Shown: positions 12,100 to 24,030, counted from the first letter of the stretch. The stretch: DNA of 64,000 nt from Eopsaltria australis (GCA_034509425.1 JAVTVJ010000450.1:620001-684000), one strand, 5' to 3'. Program-made: numbers and translations. Notes: generated by a model from the sequence alone, not told the origin.

Positions 12100-12830
12100 A
12101 AGGAAGGGGGTGTTGTGCTGCAGGCACGACTTGGTTCCCTCTGCTCTTGTCCAGGTGCCAGGTCTGCCCACTCTGCAACCTTTTTCTAGGCTTAATTATT
12201 AATTGTTTTGTACCCAGGCACAAGCACTGGGGCTTGGAGTGGTGGAAATCTTTAATGTGTACAGAAGAATTTGAACTTCAGTTTTGTATGTACATGATTT
12301 GCCAATCACTAAACATGACTAATGATCAAATAAGATGTGAATGTGTCATGGTAAAAATTGGCAAAAATCAATGAAAAAACTCTTAGTCACTCCAATTATT
12401 TTCCAAATTTGGTTCATAGGTGGCAAATTAATATTTGAGCATATTGGGGGAGTGTGTGCCCTTTATTTAAACAGCAATATAGATATCAATTAAAGGACAA
12501 ATTAGTTATACCTTTTGACTTATGTGCAAGGAAGAGAATTGCTATAGTATGAAAGAGTTTTTAACTAGTGGGTAGTTTGGTAATTAGGGAGCTGTCAGAG
12601 CTTGTTATGTTATCTTGCAGCAGTTGGTGTTCAAAATACTTCTTGCCACTCATGATCTGAGTGGGAAGCTGTTAATATGCAGCTAGAGTCTGCAAGGGTT
12701 CAAAGGGTAGAATTTAATTATGATACTGTAAATTCTTAATTTTCAATTACTATGACACTAGAGATCTGCCCTTGAGAAAGGGCAGATAAAAGACATTTTG
12801 GCATTTACAAATGTATGAATAAATAGGAAG
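12100..12830. promoter_or_regulatory. Candidate conserved non-coding element with a GNRA-type hairpin
   Basis: This repeat-free block carries stacked homeodomain-type cores, including TTAATTATTAATTG at 12,192-12,205. It also holds a perfect 10-bp hairpin with a GAGA loop at 12,764-12,787. No frame is open beyond about 75 codons. The texture fits an enhancer-like conserved element, but conservation has not been measured. Confidence 0.25.
12764..12787. other. Perfect 10-bp stem with GAGA tetraloop
   Basis: ATCTGCCCTT and its exact reverse complement AAGGGCAGAT are separated by GAGA. If transcribed from the plus strand the loop fits the GNRA class, which makes small RNA stems unusually stable. 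The stem is too short to be a microRNA precursor, and no U-rich terminator follows it. Confidence 0.6.
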
Positions 12831-13689
12831 GCAAAGAGAAATAATATTTGCTGGCTTGTTACATTTGCAAGTCATCCAATTGCTTTTTTAATTTATTTTT
12901 GCTGTACTAGATTGCAAAACAGTCTTCCAGTGTCAACAGTTACAATGCATCATTTGCAGATATTATCTCACTCCAGACAGCAGTTTCAAGGCCAGCAGAA
13001 ATAATACTTTGATCTGCAGTGTACTGTAAGCCCACGCACAGCTGATGGTCACAAGAGTTATGTACAGCAAATAACTGCCTATTCTAGGAAAAACCCTTGT
13101 TTAGAATCAAACACACAGCTACCTTGCAGGTCTCTTTTATTGTTGAAATTCACAGGACTGCCTTGGCCAGTGTTATGTAAATATTTGGGAGGAAGCTTTT
13201 CTCTGTTTTCCAGTTTTATCACCGTTCACCAGTGACCTCACCCCCAAACACAGCAGTACAGAAACAATCTGGCTCCACCAGCAACCAAGTTCCACCCAGA
13301 GGCTGAGGACCATGTTAGAAATGATGGATCAAAGCATCCTGCCTCCATTACTAACTGCAGTTCAGTCTCTAGACCCAACGCCAGCACACATGAACACTTT
13401 TGTATGAAAGATCATGTGTTCACTGGAAGGGGTACAAGGAAACATCCTGAAGTCAACATTGATGAGGAGGGCAGAAAAGCAGAGGAAGAAAGGTTGCCTA
13501 GGTAAAATAATCAAGTTTAAAAGGCAAGAAACTTTTGCCCCATGGCAGCACTTCAGTCAGCCCTGTTTAAGGGGAACAGCACTGAGAATTGGCCCCATGT
13601 AGCCTCTCAAACAGGAGAGCATCACCCTCGACGTGCCCTGCACACATCACCCAGAACTGACCTTCCACAGCTGCTGCAGGGCTTCACTC

Positions 13690-13753
13690 CTGGTATTCTT
13701 GCAGTCCTGAATACCAGAGATGAGAGCTCCGCAGCACTCAGTAAAACTGAGTG
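13690..13753. other. Two adjacent perfect hairpins
   Basis: CTGGTATTC (13,690-13,698) pairs perfectly with GAATACCAG (13,709-13,717). Eighteen bases further on, CACTCAGT (13,735-13,742) pairs with ACTGAGTG (13,746-13,753) across a three-base loop. Stems are 9 and 8 bp. They are clear in the sequence, but no function is known, and short palindromes of this size occur by chance in a window this long. Confidence 0.5.
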
Positions 13754-14379
13754 AGATCAAACTCATGGAAAACTCTGTATTCTTCTCTGAAGCTGTAGTG
13801 GTTTTATTTTAAGATGGTCTTTGTGCCATGTTTTTATCTGGGGGACTGCAGCAAAAATTGTATTTGTGGGTGTTTCCCACAAAAACTACAAAACAAGAAT
13901 GAATGCTCCAAGGCTGAATATCTAAAGAATCCTTTTATCCAAGCTGAATAAATAGTTGTAATTGAATCCCATGCAGCAGACTGTCATTGGTGAGGGAAGG
14001 GATAAATAGCCGTAACCAAAAGTTTACATAGCGTGAGACGCTGCAGTGGGAAACTGTGATATTAAAGTATTTTTCCTGAAGTATTTTTAAAATATTTATA
14101 ATTTATATAAAAACACAAGGTGGTACCTTTGAAGTTATTTAGCATGAAAGTCCAATAAAAAGCTCCTTAGGTTTTAACAGTGTGATACAATAGCTCTCAC
14201 AGTATGGACAGTTAGCCAGCTTGTATTCAGTAGCGGAGGGAACAAAACACAGTACTTAGTGCTCTCTGTCAAATCAAGAAAAAGTCATTTCACCACTTAA
14301 GGTGATTTACATGCATAGCAAGTCAGCCCAAAATGCAGGTGCTTTTTGCTAGAACGGAGAGGAAGCACAAAAGGTCAGA

Positions 14380-14600
14380 AACATCATCACAAGCACTTAA
14401 TACAAAGCAGTTTCATTAGGTTTCCACAGATACGCGATGCTCAGGGAAATCCCAGCTGAAGCATGTCCTTCAAGTAACACACATGTAGCACTATCCTAAT
14501 TTGCTCAGCTATTCAGCAGTGGAGATCATGTCAGCTTGTTAATTAGGCAATTAGTGTCTGAGACATCAACACAAAGAAGTAGGAAAACAACCTATTTTCA
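14380..14600. promoter_or_regulatory. Candidate regulatory block with paired homeodomain cores
   Basis: TTAATTAG (14,539-14,546) and CAATTAG (14,548-14,554) are spaced almost back to back in repeat-free DNA closed in all frames. Paired TAAT cores of this kind are bound by homeodomain dimers in many vertebrate enhancers. The assignment is motif-based only. Confidence 0.25.
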
Positions 14601-14884
14601 AGGTGTAGGTGCACAGGAATAATTTCTTTGGGGACCTGAATTTCCAGTTCTGAGCTCTGACTAGTCCCTTGCCTAGTTTTTCTTTTTCAGAAAGAAAAAT
14701 AAAACCAAGGCTAAACCTCTATTTTCAGGTCCCACTGTATAACCTCACTCCAAGTCAGTGGGAGTCTAGAGATACAGCCATGGGCAGATTTCATCTCTGT
14801 CTGTGATTAGTGATTGAGGAGGTGAGAAAACAAAGAAAAGAAAAATAGAAACAAAACTCATTTGATGTAGGACTGCTGCTTTTT

Positions 14885-15330
14885 CATGCTCTAGGCCACT
14901 GCGTACAACGGCTGTAACTTTGGCCTGGTGACATCACAACATAATTCTGATTGTTTTGATTTGTCCAGTGCACAAACCCCAAATATATTGGGTAGGGCTA
15001 GAGGGGAGCACTTGTTTTCTCAACTCCGATAGTCAGTTTTTTCTAAGCTGACTTTGACAAACACAATTCAAAAGGGTTTCAAAGAGGTCTGTCAATAGCC
15101 TGAAGTGTTAATTGATTATTTGGTAGACTCCAACACTAATCCAGACAAGCATCATGAATAGGCTGAGCAGAAACCCAATGGCTGTCAATAAGCAACTGGG
15201 CCATTACCATCCATTCCTTCAGCTTGATTTATGGGGAGAGCTCAAGTGAGAGTGTAATGGCAGCTTCTTTCTGACATGCAATTTACTATCATATTTATAC
15301 TCATTGTCAAAGGAAATAAAAATAAAAATC
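14885..15330. promoter_or_regulatory. Candidate regulatory block (CRE-like, SOX-like and homeodomain sites)
   Basis: Within about 200 bases there is a CRE-like TGACATCA (14,929-14,936), a SOX-type ATTGTT (14,950-14,955) and a bipartite homeodomain-type TTAATTGATTA (15,108-15,118). The block is repeat-free with no open frame. The combination resembles a developmental enhancer. Conservation and activity are not shown by the sequence. Confidence 0.28.
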
Positions 15331-15396
15331 ACAGAATAAATTTTTAAGCTTCCAGAATATAACTCTGCTTTGTGATCCTGGGGGAACAAAGCTTGA

Positions 15397-15420
15397 ATCT
15401 GCTCTCAGATCAGAGCAGAT
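15397..15420. other. Perfect 9-bp inverted repeat with 6-base loop
   Basis: ATCTGCTCT and AGAGCAGAT flank CAGATC. The arms begin with the same ATCTGC/GCAGAT pair as the hairpin at 12,764, which is probably coincidence. There is no coding or RNA-gene context. Confidence 0.5.
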
Positions 15421-16169
15421 AAAGCAACTTTGGTCATCCTCAGCCATCAAACTCCTGCCCTGGTGCCTGTGTCAGGCTGAGCACTGCCAGGAACCAGCTC
15501 CTACCTGCTCCTAGCTCTGGATAGACCTGCTGACAGCCCTTTGCCCGAGCGCAGCTTGAAATTGCCCAGAGCAAACTGGTCCTTGCCGTGTCTCAGGACC
15601 TTCCTGCTGGAGGATGGCAGGAATCTGAGCAGGAGGGTTCACAGCTCACCCCTGGCAATAACCTGCCAAGTCAAGGCTCGTGTACCCAAGGCAATAACCT
15701 ACAAGTGAGCAAGTGCAGTGTATCCACCTGAGGTACACACAGTGAACTCGTGTCAAACTGCAGGGAATTTGCCAGAACTGCTTTTCTAAGGTTTGTGCTT
15801 TTGTGCTGACTCAGTCACTAGGAAAAAGGCAAGTAATGACTCTAAGTGAGTGTGTTCAAAGAACAAATAGGGTTTTTATTTTTTATTCCCAGTGCTGCAC
15901 CCCTACTTTGCTTTAGAGGTAACAGCTGAGGATCTAAGTGCATTATACTGTAAATACTCCAAAATGGAAATGTTCCTCTGTAATGGAATAGTTCATCACC
16001 TAGGCCAGCTTCTCCATTGATTTACATTCCACGTAGCCTCAGGAGCACTGCAAGGGCTGTAAATCAGAAGAGAATAGCATCCTTTGAGCCTAAATCTCCC
16101 CAGCCATTCAGAAGTCATGTTAATATGTAGCTGGAGCTGTGGTGAACACGAGGGGACTGTCAGTGGGAG

Positions 16170-16300
16170 CACTCCAATCAATGGCATTGAAAGGGAGCGC
16201 TGTGGTTAACGCCTGCATCGATCACGCTAAAGAGAGATAAACAATTACAGCCATCAGCCCAGGATCACTGCCTGGCACACTGCATGAAAGATTCCCATGT
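16170..16300. promoter_or_regulatory. Short candidate conserved element retaining CpGs
   Basis: GTTAAC (16,205-16,210, an HNF1-type half-site) and ATCGAT (16,217-16,222) lie in a stretch that keeps four CpGs within 50 bases, in an area otherwise depleted of them. Retained CpGs in non-repeat DNA can indicate selective constraint or hypomethylation. This is inference from composition. Confidence 0.22.
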
Positions 16301-19300
16301 CTTTAAGGCTGTGTTTTTTAGAGTTGACTGGATCTTTGTTCAAACTAACGAGTTTTATAAGCCTGTTTTTCTCCTTCTGTAAATGATGAAGCACCAGGAT
16401 CTGGATGACAAACATCCTTTAAACCAATAATTGAAGACACATTTGGAAAAATGACTGTATAAACATGCCTTGCCAAGTGGCAAATTTTCTTCTTCTCAGT
16501 ATCTTTAACATCTTTGAGCTGGATGCCAGGTTGCTTTTTCCTTTAACCAGTAACACAGTAGGATGGACACTACTGTGAGCTCATGCCTGGGACATGCCTG
16601 GCGACAGAGGGACAAAAACACAACTCCAGGAACTCAGGAAACTACAACCTGACATAATTTGACAAAATCAGGATTGGAGGTGAAACCAGCTCATTCCCAT
16701 GAATGTGCTTGATATGCAACTTTGCCAGAATAGAATACATGTCAAAGTTTTATGAAGTGAAATATATAGAATTCCAAGTACCTGTAGGAACCAGAGCCAT
16801 TAAAAACACATGCTTCATCTTCTCACAGACACACTTTCCATGTTGATTTACACCCCTGAGCAACTAGGAATTTCCACATCTTACCAAAAGTGAGACAAAA
16901 TCCACTTCAGAATAGAGATGGAAAAATCAATGTTGATTTGTGCCAGTGTAGGCTTTATCCTGACACATGAAGAGAAGAGAAAGGAATTTTCTCCCACTCT
17001 TTCCTTTATTTTTGCATTTCACATGGATAGCTCTGAAAATTTGTCTTGCACAGTCCCAGTAAAAGAGTCCACCAATATCTTAACTGATTAACAGGATTGC
17101 TATACAGTATCTGCTCTTTCTGATTCCCTGAGCTGGTGTTCAGCTGTGCATACTGGATGTAGCTTTCTGACACCCCAGTTATGAGACATTTGCCGTTTCA
17201 TCTTTTGAGTAGGAACAATTGGAGAAAAATAACTTCCTCCCGTTAATGGGGGGAAAACCCCAAAAACCAAACCAAAACCAAACACCAAAAATATCCCTAA
17301 AATGAGTAGCTAGAAAAACAAGTCAAATGAAGAGACCAGTAGAAGTACTCAGGGTAATAAATCTAGAAATAAAAATGGATACACCTGCCCCGAGAACAGC
17401 TCTCCTACTACCAGCAGCCATTTATGGTGTGTTCAAAACCTGTCCCTGGTTTAGTTTCACCCATAAGGTTATACTATAAAACACTTTCAATGAAATTCAC
17501 AAAAGCTCTTCCCTTTCTGAGCCAAGCACGGACAGCTGAGAGCCTTTTCCTACTTTGCTTTGTGAATGAAGTTAACCATGAGCACACCTGAATTTTCTTT
17601 CTGACCACAGCTCCAACCAGGCTAAAAGAAAAAAGACTCTGCTCTGCAATGTCTGTCTGTTACTTTAGGGATTTTTGTGGGGTCTCCTGAGAAAAACATA
17701 CCTGTAATAATTTTCCTGGGGGGTTTAAAAGAGGTACCTCTCCATCAGTAATTATTTACGTGTGATTCATAGGAGGTACTGCTGCCATGGTAGGGGTGGG
17801 AGAGAAGAATTTGGATTTTCAAAATGTGTGATCCCTTCCTTCCACAGAAATAATTGCACTGCTGACAGAACAAATAGGCATTGGGCCTCTCAGGCTCCTG
17901 CATTTAGAAGTGGCCATGTAATGTGTATATTTGCCCGTTGGGGGGTAAGCAATGTGTGGGAGCCTTGTGCACAAATCTTGTTAAATAACCTGGGGGATGC
18001 ACACAAAAAGCCTGTGAACCTCTTTAAATAAACCAGCATGAACATTTATTTACCATTTTCATTTTCTCTGTCAATCAGCTTTGGGGAAAGGGAAAAAAAA
18101 AAGCAAATTGTTGGTATTCATAATGCCTCAGCACAGGAACACTGAGTTATGGGGTGGCTGTCTCCGCACATTTCCATGCAGTTTTTGATAAGATTTGTTG
18201 GCTTATCCATTTACACAGCATTAAGGGTCTATTATATATGAATCAAATGCAAAGATTGACAAAAAAAAGATCCAAAATTCCTCTATACTGCAGTGTAGAA
18301 ACCAACAAACAGAAGCACTAACCCAATCAAAACCAACTCCTGAACCATTTTGTAAGGCAGGCTGATTTTCAAAAAAACTCATTAAAACAATTCCCAATTA
18401 GGCATAAAATAGAAGAACCAAGATGAATTTTCTAAGGAAAGAAGGAGAGTCTCTATCCTCACGGCTGACTGATGTTGTGATTTGAAGGGCATTAAAAATA
18501 AAATTCTGTACCACCTTCCCTCACTCCCATTTTAAAATAGTGCTTTCCAAGGCAATCAGGAACATCTCCTGGAAGAGCCAAATCAAACTACATCTTGTCC
18601 TTGAGAATATTAGCTGAGGAGTGATTTTTGCAAGCTCCACTCCAAGGCATACATTGATCTGATGACAGCTTTGGAATCTTTAGACAGAGTTGAAAAATGT
18701 TTTTTATTTCATAATGCCAACATGCCTGTCTCCATAAAAAGCCTGCAGGGTCACAATTCTTTTGGCCAAAACCAGAGAAATAAACTATGAATAATCTTTT
18801 ACCATTTCATTTCACTATTCCCACTTCTCATGCGAGTCTGGGGGATTGCTCCTGATTTCTTTTTCCTGCCACGCTGGAAGCTAGCACATGATTTTAAGGA
18901 AAGAGGTGTCACTAATTAAGTTTATTGAGTTTTTCAAGCTGCTGGATTTTTTGTGATTTTTTGTAAGGGACATGAAACATTTTCTTCACTTTTTTTATCC
19001 CAGGACAATTGACAGTACTTTCCTCACACTTCAGGATGGGCACACAGGCTGGTTCAAAACTACATACAGAAGAGAAGAAACGAAATGTATTGCCTAATAA
19101 AACTTATTTTCATTTACAAGATAAAGAAGGGTGGGATATTATGAAAAGAAAATAAAAATCCTTTAGGGGTTGAACACAAAACCTTTTGTCTTCCAGCCAC
19201 CTGTAAGAACCAAGGCTGCTGTGAGCATCCTACTTGCCACTTCCATAGAGTTTATATCCTGGAGCTGAGAACTTCTCCACAGCTCCCAGCAGCTTCCATT

Positions 19301-19855
19301 GGCTGGGATTTCTGCATCTGTAGAAATCTAACAAGGCATTAAAAATAATAATTCACTACTGGGAAATCAGTGGGTTGCCAGCAAGAAGACAAGATAAAAT
19401 AGCTCTTAAATATGTAGAAAATTCCCCAGGAATAGAAAACTTCAGTTCTCAACCCCTCCATCAAAGCCTGCTGAAGTCAATTAGAAGACTTCACTTCGAC
19501 TGAGGTCTGTACCTTAGCATGTGGGGAAGGCTCAAAGAAAATGGCTAAGTTGGCTAAAAACCTGCTTTTTCTCTCATTCCCCAGCACCTTTGTAGTTCAG
19601 GTACAAAAATCAAAGAGATCTATGCTAAGAAAACTAAAAATACAGCCCAGGAGAAGGTGTTTCTTCAATCTTGCACCTCTAAGGCAGATTCCACAGGACT
19701 TTACCAGTGAAATCCAGAAGGATATATCTGGAATCCATACAGCACTGAGCAGTTGAGCTAAAAGAATATCTATGGCACAATTTCTCTTAAATACATCTCA
19801 CATCTGTCAAAGCCCACTGCAATCAATACTTTTATGAGTGTAGCTGCAAGTTGCT

Positions 19856-20060
19856 GAAGAAACACAGCAGCTACCTTTTAAACTGGTATCAGCAAGATAT
19901 AATGGGATATCGGAATTAACGTTAGCTCAGTCAAGCATGACAGCTCGGTGTAATGACTAAGTGTCAGCTACTTTGAAAGTTTACATCTCTTTTAATTACC
20001 ACGATTACCCAGCTGACTGGTTTTCAGCTCATCCAGCTCCTGGAGGTGCCGAATGAGCAG
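19856..20060. promoter_or_regulatory. Candidate conserved non-coding element
   Basis: This repeat-free block contains AATTAACGTTAG, TAATTA (19,993-19,998) and several CpGs, with no open frame. Its texture is like that of amniote conserved non-coding elements. It has not been aligned. Confidence 0.25.
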
Positions 20061-23000
20061 CAAACTGCAAGAACATAGAAATGTCAGCAAAGTTTTCCAT
20101 GGCGTTGAAAGGATCAGGTGGTGATCCTTGTCAAACTGCTGTCCCCTGCTAAGAAAAACACTGCAGAACACATTGCCACTGCTCAGGATGGGGGGATATA
20201 TCCTGTTTTTGTTCTCTCACTCAATGGAACAGCTTTTCTACGAGGTGGCACTTGTGGAAACTCAGTAGATCAAGGGGTTTTCTTACTGCAAGGCCTCTTC
20301 TCTATCCCCACCAAGTACAAGGAGGCTGAAAACCTGCTTGCTTTATTTCTAATTAAGGCTTCCCTCTTCTGTCTCCAGGCTACTACAGCTCTTCAAACCA
20401 AATCCTGTGGGTTACACTCCAGGCACAAGAAGTGTTTTTCCCCTGTGTGCACGGACAGGTTGGAAACACAAACCTGACTTTTAATGAGTCCTGTTTCCAG
20501 CTAAACCATCTCTTACTTTGTCACCTCCAAACTCCCAAAAGGGAGCGTGTATGAGGGAGCACCAGGTAAGCACAGAAGCCCTTTAATTGGTCACTCCTAA
20601 ACCAGACCTGGATAAGGCAAACAGGGACCATTGGGACTCTCCAGATTCCAGGGAGGACAAAGGGAAACTTCTGACTGGTGAGTGCTGAATTAGACCTTTT
20701 CTCAGAGATGGTGTTTGGCAGTAGGATTCAGTCAGGGAGGGACATCTCTTCATCATCTCTGCTGTGCATAAATGCACTTTTACACTCCTACCCTTCACCC
20801 CCCACGTTCTGTGGACTTCATGACTGGTGTGCTCCCCCTTAATACGTTTTTGAAGCGAGTATTTCAAGTGATATGAGGAGATGTTGTCATAATGAGGGTA
20901 ATTACCACTGCATTTTAATGTACTGTGATACAGAGCCATGGTTCAGCAGCTTCACTTTAGAGCAAGTGTTAAAATAGAGAGCTTCAGATCTATCATGAAA
21001 TACATCAGTAACTAACCTTTGGTGCCTCATGCCAGGATTTTCTCCTGCTGATACACTAATAAGGGCACTCTGGCCTGCCTGCCACAAGTGGATGAGGCTC
21101 CTCTAATGAGTCTATAAGTACAAAAAAAAAAAAAGAAAGAAAAGGAAATAACTACCTAGTCACTTTGGCCTCATTTTATAAATACTGCCACCTAATAATT
21201 CTAATTGTGACAGAACATTGCCTCCTAGAGATTGATATCACTGCGTTACAAAAAAATAATCAAATCAGAGTGCAACAAAGGACAGGGGAGCTCAGAGAAA
21301 AAATAAGATTAGCCATAGATGGGGCCAACTATCAGAACCATAATAGTGTTATAAATCCCATTCCTTTCAATATATCTGACATAGTATACACGGGTAGAAA
21401 ATAGCAGTAAAACACCACATACAGGTTCATTATTTTCCTTGCCACACACTGCTTCTTGGATAGTTTTGTAAGAAGTGAAGGAGAGGGGAAGAGTTTGTTT
21501 AAGGGATGGTGAAGGAGCATTTGCTCATCTTTTTTTCAATGAGAGGAGTGCTTTTTTTGGACATGCACAGGAAGGCTCTCACAGGAGAGATGAAGCCACT
21601 GACAGAAGCCCTCAGGTACTACTGGCAGCTGTTCCAAAGCCTGTGAACTCAGCCAAGCCCTGAAAATCCTTCTCCAGCCTGTCAAGGCCCAGAGAAGGCA
21701 GCTGAGCCTTGTTAGCAAATCAGCCAGGCAGAATAGGTAAACCAGTTCTCCCAAATAGTCCATTAAGGGGACTATGAAGGCTTATTCAGCTGGCTGGGAA
21801 CAGAAGAGAGATTGGCAGCCTTGGCTGGGAGGCAGGGGCCAAGGTAGCCAGGATAATTCCCAAGGTTGGGCAGGTACAACAGGAGCAGACAGGCAAAAAA
21901 GATGGAAATGCTGTTAATGGAGCACTGCAAACAAATCCAGCCTGAGCAGAGCTGTCCCCTGCAACACCCACACCTGGGTGAACTTTGCTGCTTCTGCTGT
22001 GCTGGCCTGACCCTGCCAGAAATCCTGCCCATGTCACAGAACCTCCTGCCCAGGTCTGTGCTTTTGCTGAAAAGCAGCTTTTGTGCATAAATAATTAAGT
22101 TCAGGGAATCCTGAACAGAACCTCCATGAGTGAGATGCAACTCTAAAGCAAAGCCTGTGAAAAGTCCCAGTGGGAAGCAGTTCAACAATTGGCATCAGAG
22201 ACGGTGGGGGCAGCAAATGGAGCAAGTGAGAGAAAGCAGAACAAGGCATAAATTGTGAGGCCTGGGGTCAGTTGGAGGAGAATGGGTAAGAAATCTCCTT
22301 TATTCCAGCTCTTACCTGTTGTGATTTCCCCTGCAGGGAAAAAAAAAAAAAAAAAGAAAAAAGAAGAAAAAGAGCTTGCCAAATGGAGAAGCCATTGATG
22401 CAAGCTGAATTTTATGTTGGCTACAAAATGACTCCCTTATTAACCCTTCATCTGAGAGTCACCATCAGGTTCTCCCTGCACAGTGTCACATCTTCCCAAA
22501 CAAGGTCTCTTCCTTTATAAAAATCACCCTGTTCAGTGGCATTTTCCAAAGCATGAACCTGGCAGCCTCCTTTGTTTCCCACAGGAGCCCCAGCCTCGCC
22601 TCAATCAATCACTTCCCTAAGAAAACCTTCCCATTCCTCCATCTCTCAAGCCAGCTAGAGCTGGCTGCTGGGAGGAAGGCATGGGCACAAGGAACCTGTA
22701 AAAAAGGGGCTTCTCATCTAGGAAATGTTAAGTATTATTAATGCATTAGAGAGCCAGCACAGTAGCTGTTGTTGCTGTCAAATGCTTTAGTAATGCACTA
22801 ATCTCACCATCCACATAATTCTGAGCGACTCCCCAGAGAAGCCAGGATTACTGCATTGGCCATAGAAAGGTAAATGTTGCTTTTCCCATTATGATTCTGC
22901 CCACAACTTCCAGCACTGCCTGATTAAAATAACTTGGCCTTGACTTTCACAGTGTTTTGAAGGTGACAACATTTTTAGACATGACATCCTTCTCCAACAG

Positions 23001-23140
23001 AGAGTGCAGTTACAGGAGCCTTTTAATGGCTTTTGCAAAGCAATAACTCTGCAACTTGAGAAAAAAAAACAAAAGGCAACCTACATATGAAAAGGCTGCT
23101 TTTATTAAGATCCTCTTTTTCATTAACATTTGTGTTTTAG
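20061..23140. other. Unique DNA with A-rich simple tracts
   Basis: Overlapping ORFs of up to 138 codons (minus, 21,772-22,188) show no family signature. Purine tracts lie at 21,122-21,146 and 22,339-22,371. A possible splice-flanked 15-base interval on the minus strand (22,316-22,330) uses the second tract as its pyrimidine run. No interspersed repeat was recognised. Confidence 0.5.
22339..22371. repeat. A-rich tract (A17 followed by AAG-type repeats)
   Basis: Seventeen A residues are followed by interrupted A/G runs to about 22,371. The tract follows CTGCAGGG and has no retroelement body next to it. On the minus strand it forms a long polypyrimidine run in front of CCCTGCAG. Confidence 0.9.
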
Positions 23141-23226
23141 AGCTGAATATCCTTCTATGAATATGGATGGTAGGGAAATGGGAACTGTGGCACTGAAAAC
23201 TTCTTTTCCTGGTGATTTATTTTATG
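23141..23226 (+). other. Candidate internal coding exon, 86 bases
   Basis: The interval sits between a pyrimidine-rich acceptor ending TGTGTTTTAG, with a TTAAC branch-point-like motif about 15 bases upstream, and a donor reading ATG|GTAAGT (8 of 9 consensus positions). One frame is open throughout. Reading from the second base, 28 codons include EYPSMNMDGREMGTVALKTS, and one base is left at each end, so a flanking exon would have to supply the split codons. The other frame beginning at the first base stops immediately. I do not recognise the peptide. Chance exons with one open frame are common in introns, so this is only the best candidate in the window. If real, it would place the window inside a plus-strand gene with very long introns. 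Confidence 0.3.
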
Positions 23227-23260
23227 GTAAGTACCCTTCATTTATTTTATTTAGGATTAT

Positions 23261-23281
23261 AAAAAAAAAAAAAAGAAAAAA
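23261..23281. repeat. A-rich tract (A14 G A6)
   Basis: A run of A residues with one G interruption, about 35 bases downstream of the candidate donor site at 23,227. It is a simple tract with no element body attached. Confidence 0.85.
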
Positions 23282-24030
23282 GAGACAAAGACCATTTTGA
23301 TGTGTGTTTTTTTCCTACGCTCAAGTGCGAGATGTCTCTGGCAAGGATAATCTGTCAGTATTTAGAGGCAGAATAAACTCCATCAGAAACCTGGATGTTG
23401 CTTCTTGAATGTGTAGGGGAATTCTACTGAGAGATCCTATCCAAAAGCAGACTCCTGGAGATCAGAAAGAGATGTTTGTTTGGAAGTTTCCCTGCTCCCA
23501 GAGCTGCTCTTTGTGCAGCCTGTGCAGGGACCCTCTCGAGCAGAGCCACCACAGCTGACAAAGCTCCCCAGTGGCCTCCTGCACCTTCCTCAGTGTTCCT
23601 GCTATGATTGTATTTTGTTAAACAAGATCAAAGATTTGAACCTCCTCACAAGTCATAAAAACATAAGCACAGTCACAATAAAATACTCACCAGCTATCTC
23701 AGAAATGGTGGGCATCAAGCTCAAGGACTTATTTTTCCATACATCAGTGAAACTTTCTTCTTAAGTAGCCTGGGAGTATAAATTACAAAAGATTTCTGAT
23801 TCAATTCCCTTTAACTCCAGGTTTGTCCTTGACTCTTCCAGCAAGAAGATTTTTTTTCTCATAATTTTAAAATTCCAAATCACCAGCCCTGCTTCCTGAG
23901 CTGCTCAAGGACAGCCCTTCATTTGGCCAGAATCCTTTCCAGGTGAGGTTAAGTGTCTCAAATGTCAGCAAATGAGCTGCAAAGGGGCATCTTGCTACCC
24001 ACTTTATTTCACTTATGTAAGGACAACAAA

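Larger units (their letters stand above)
15331..19855. other. Unique DNA without a recognisable gene
   Basis: All ORFs are under 90 codons and domain-free. The 15,450-15,720 part is GC-richer with a few CpGs. TGCTGACTCAG at 15,804-15,814 matches most of a Maf-recognition element containing an AP-1 core. A CpG-bearing conserved-looking stretch lies at 16,170-16,300. The rest is AT-rich with short A/T runs. Confidence 0.5.
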
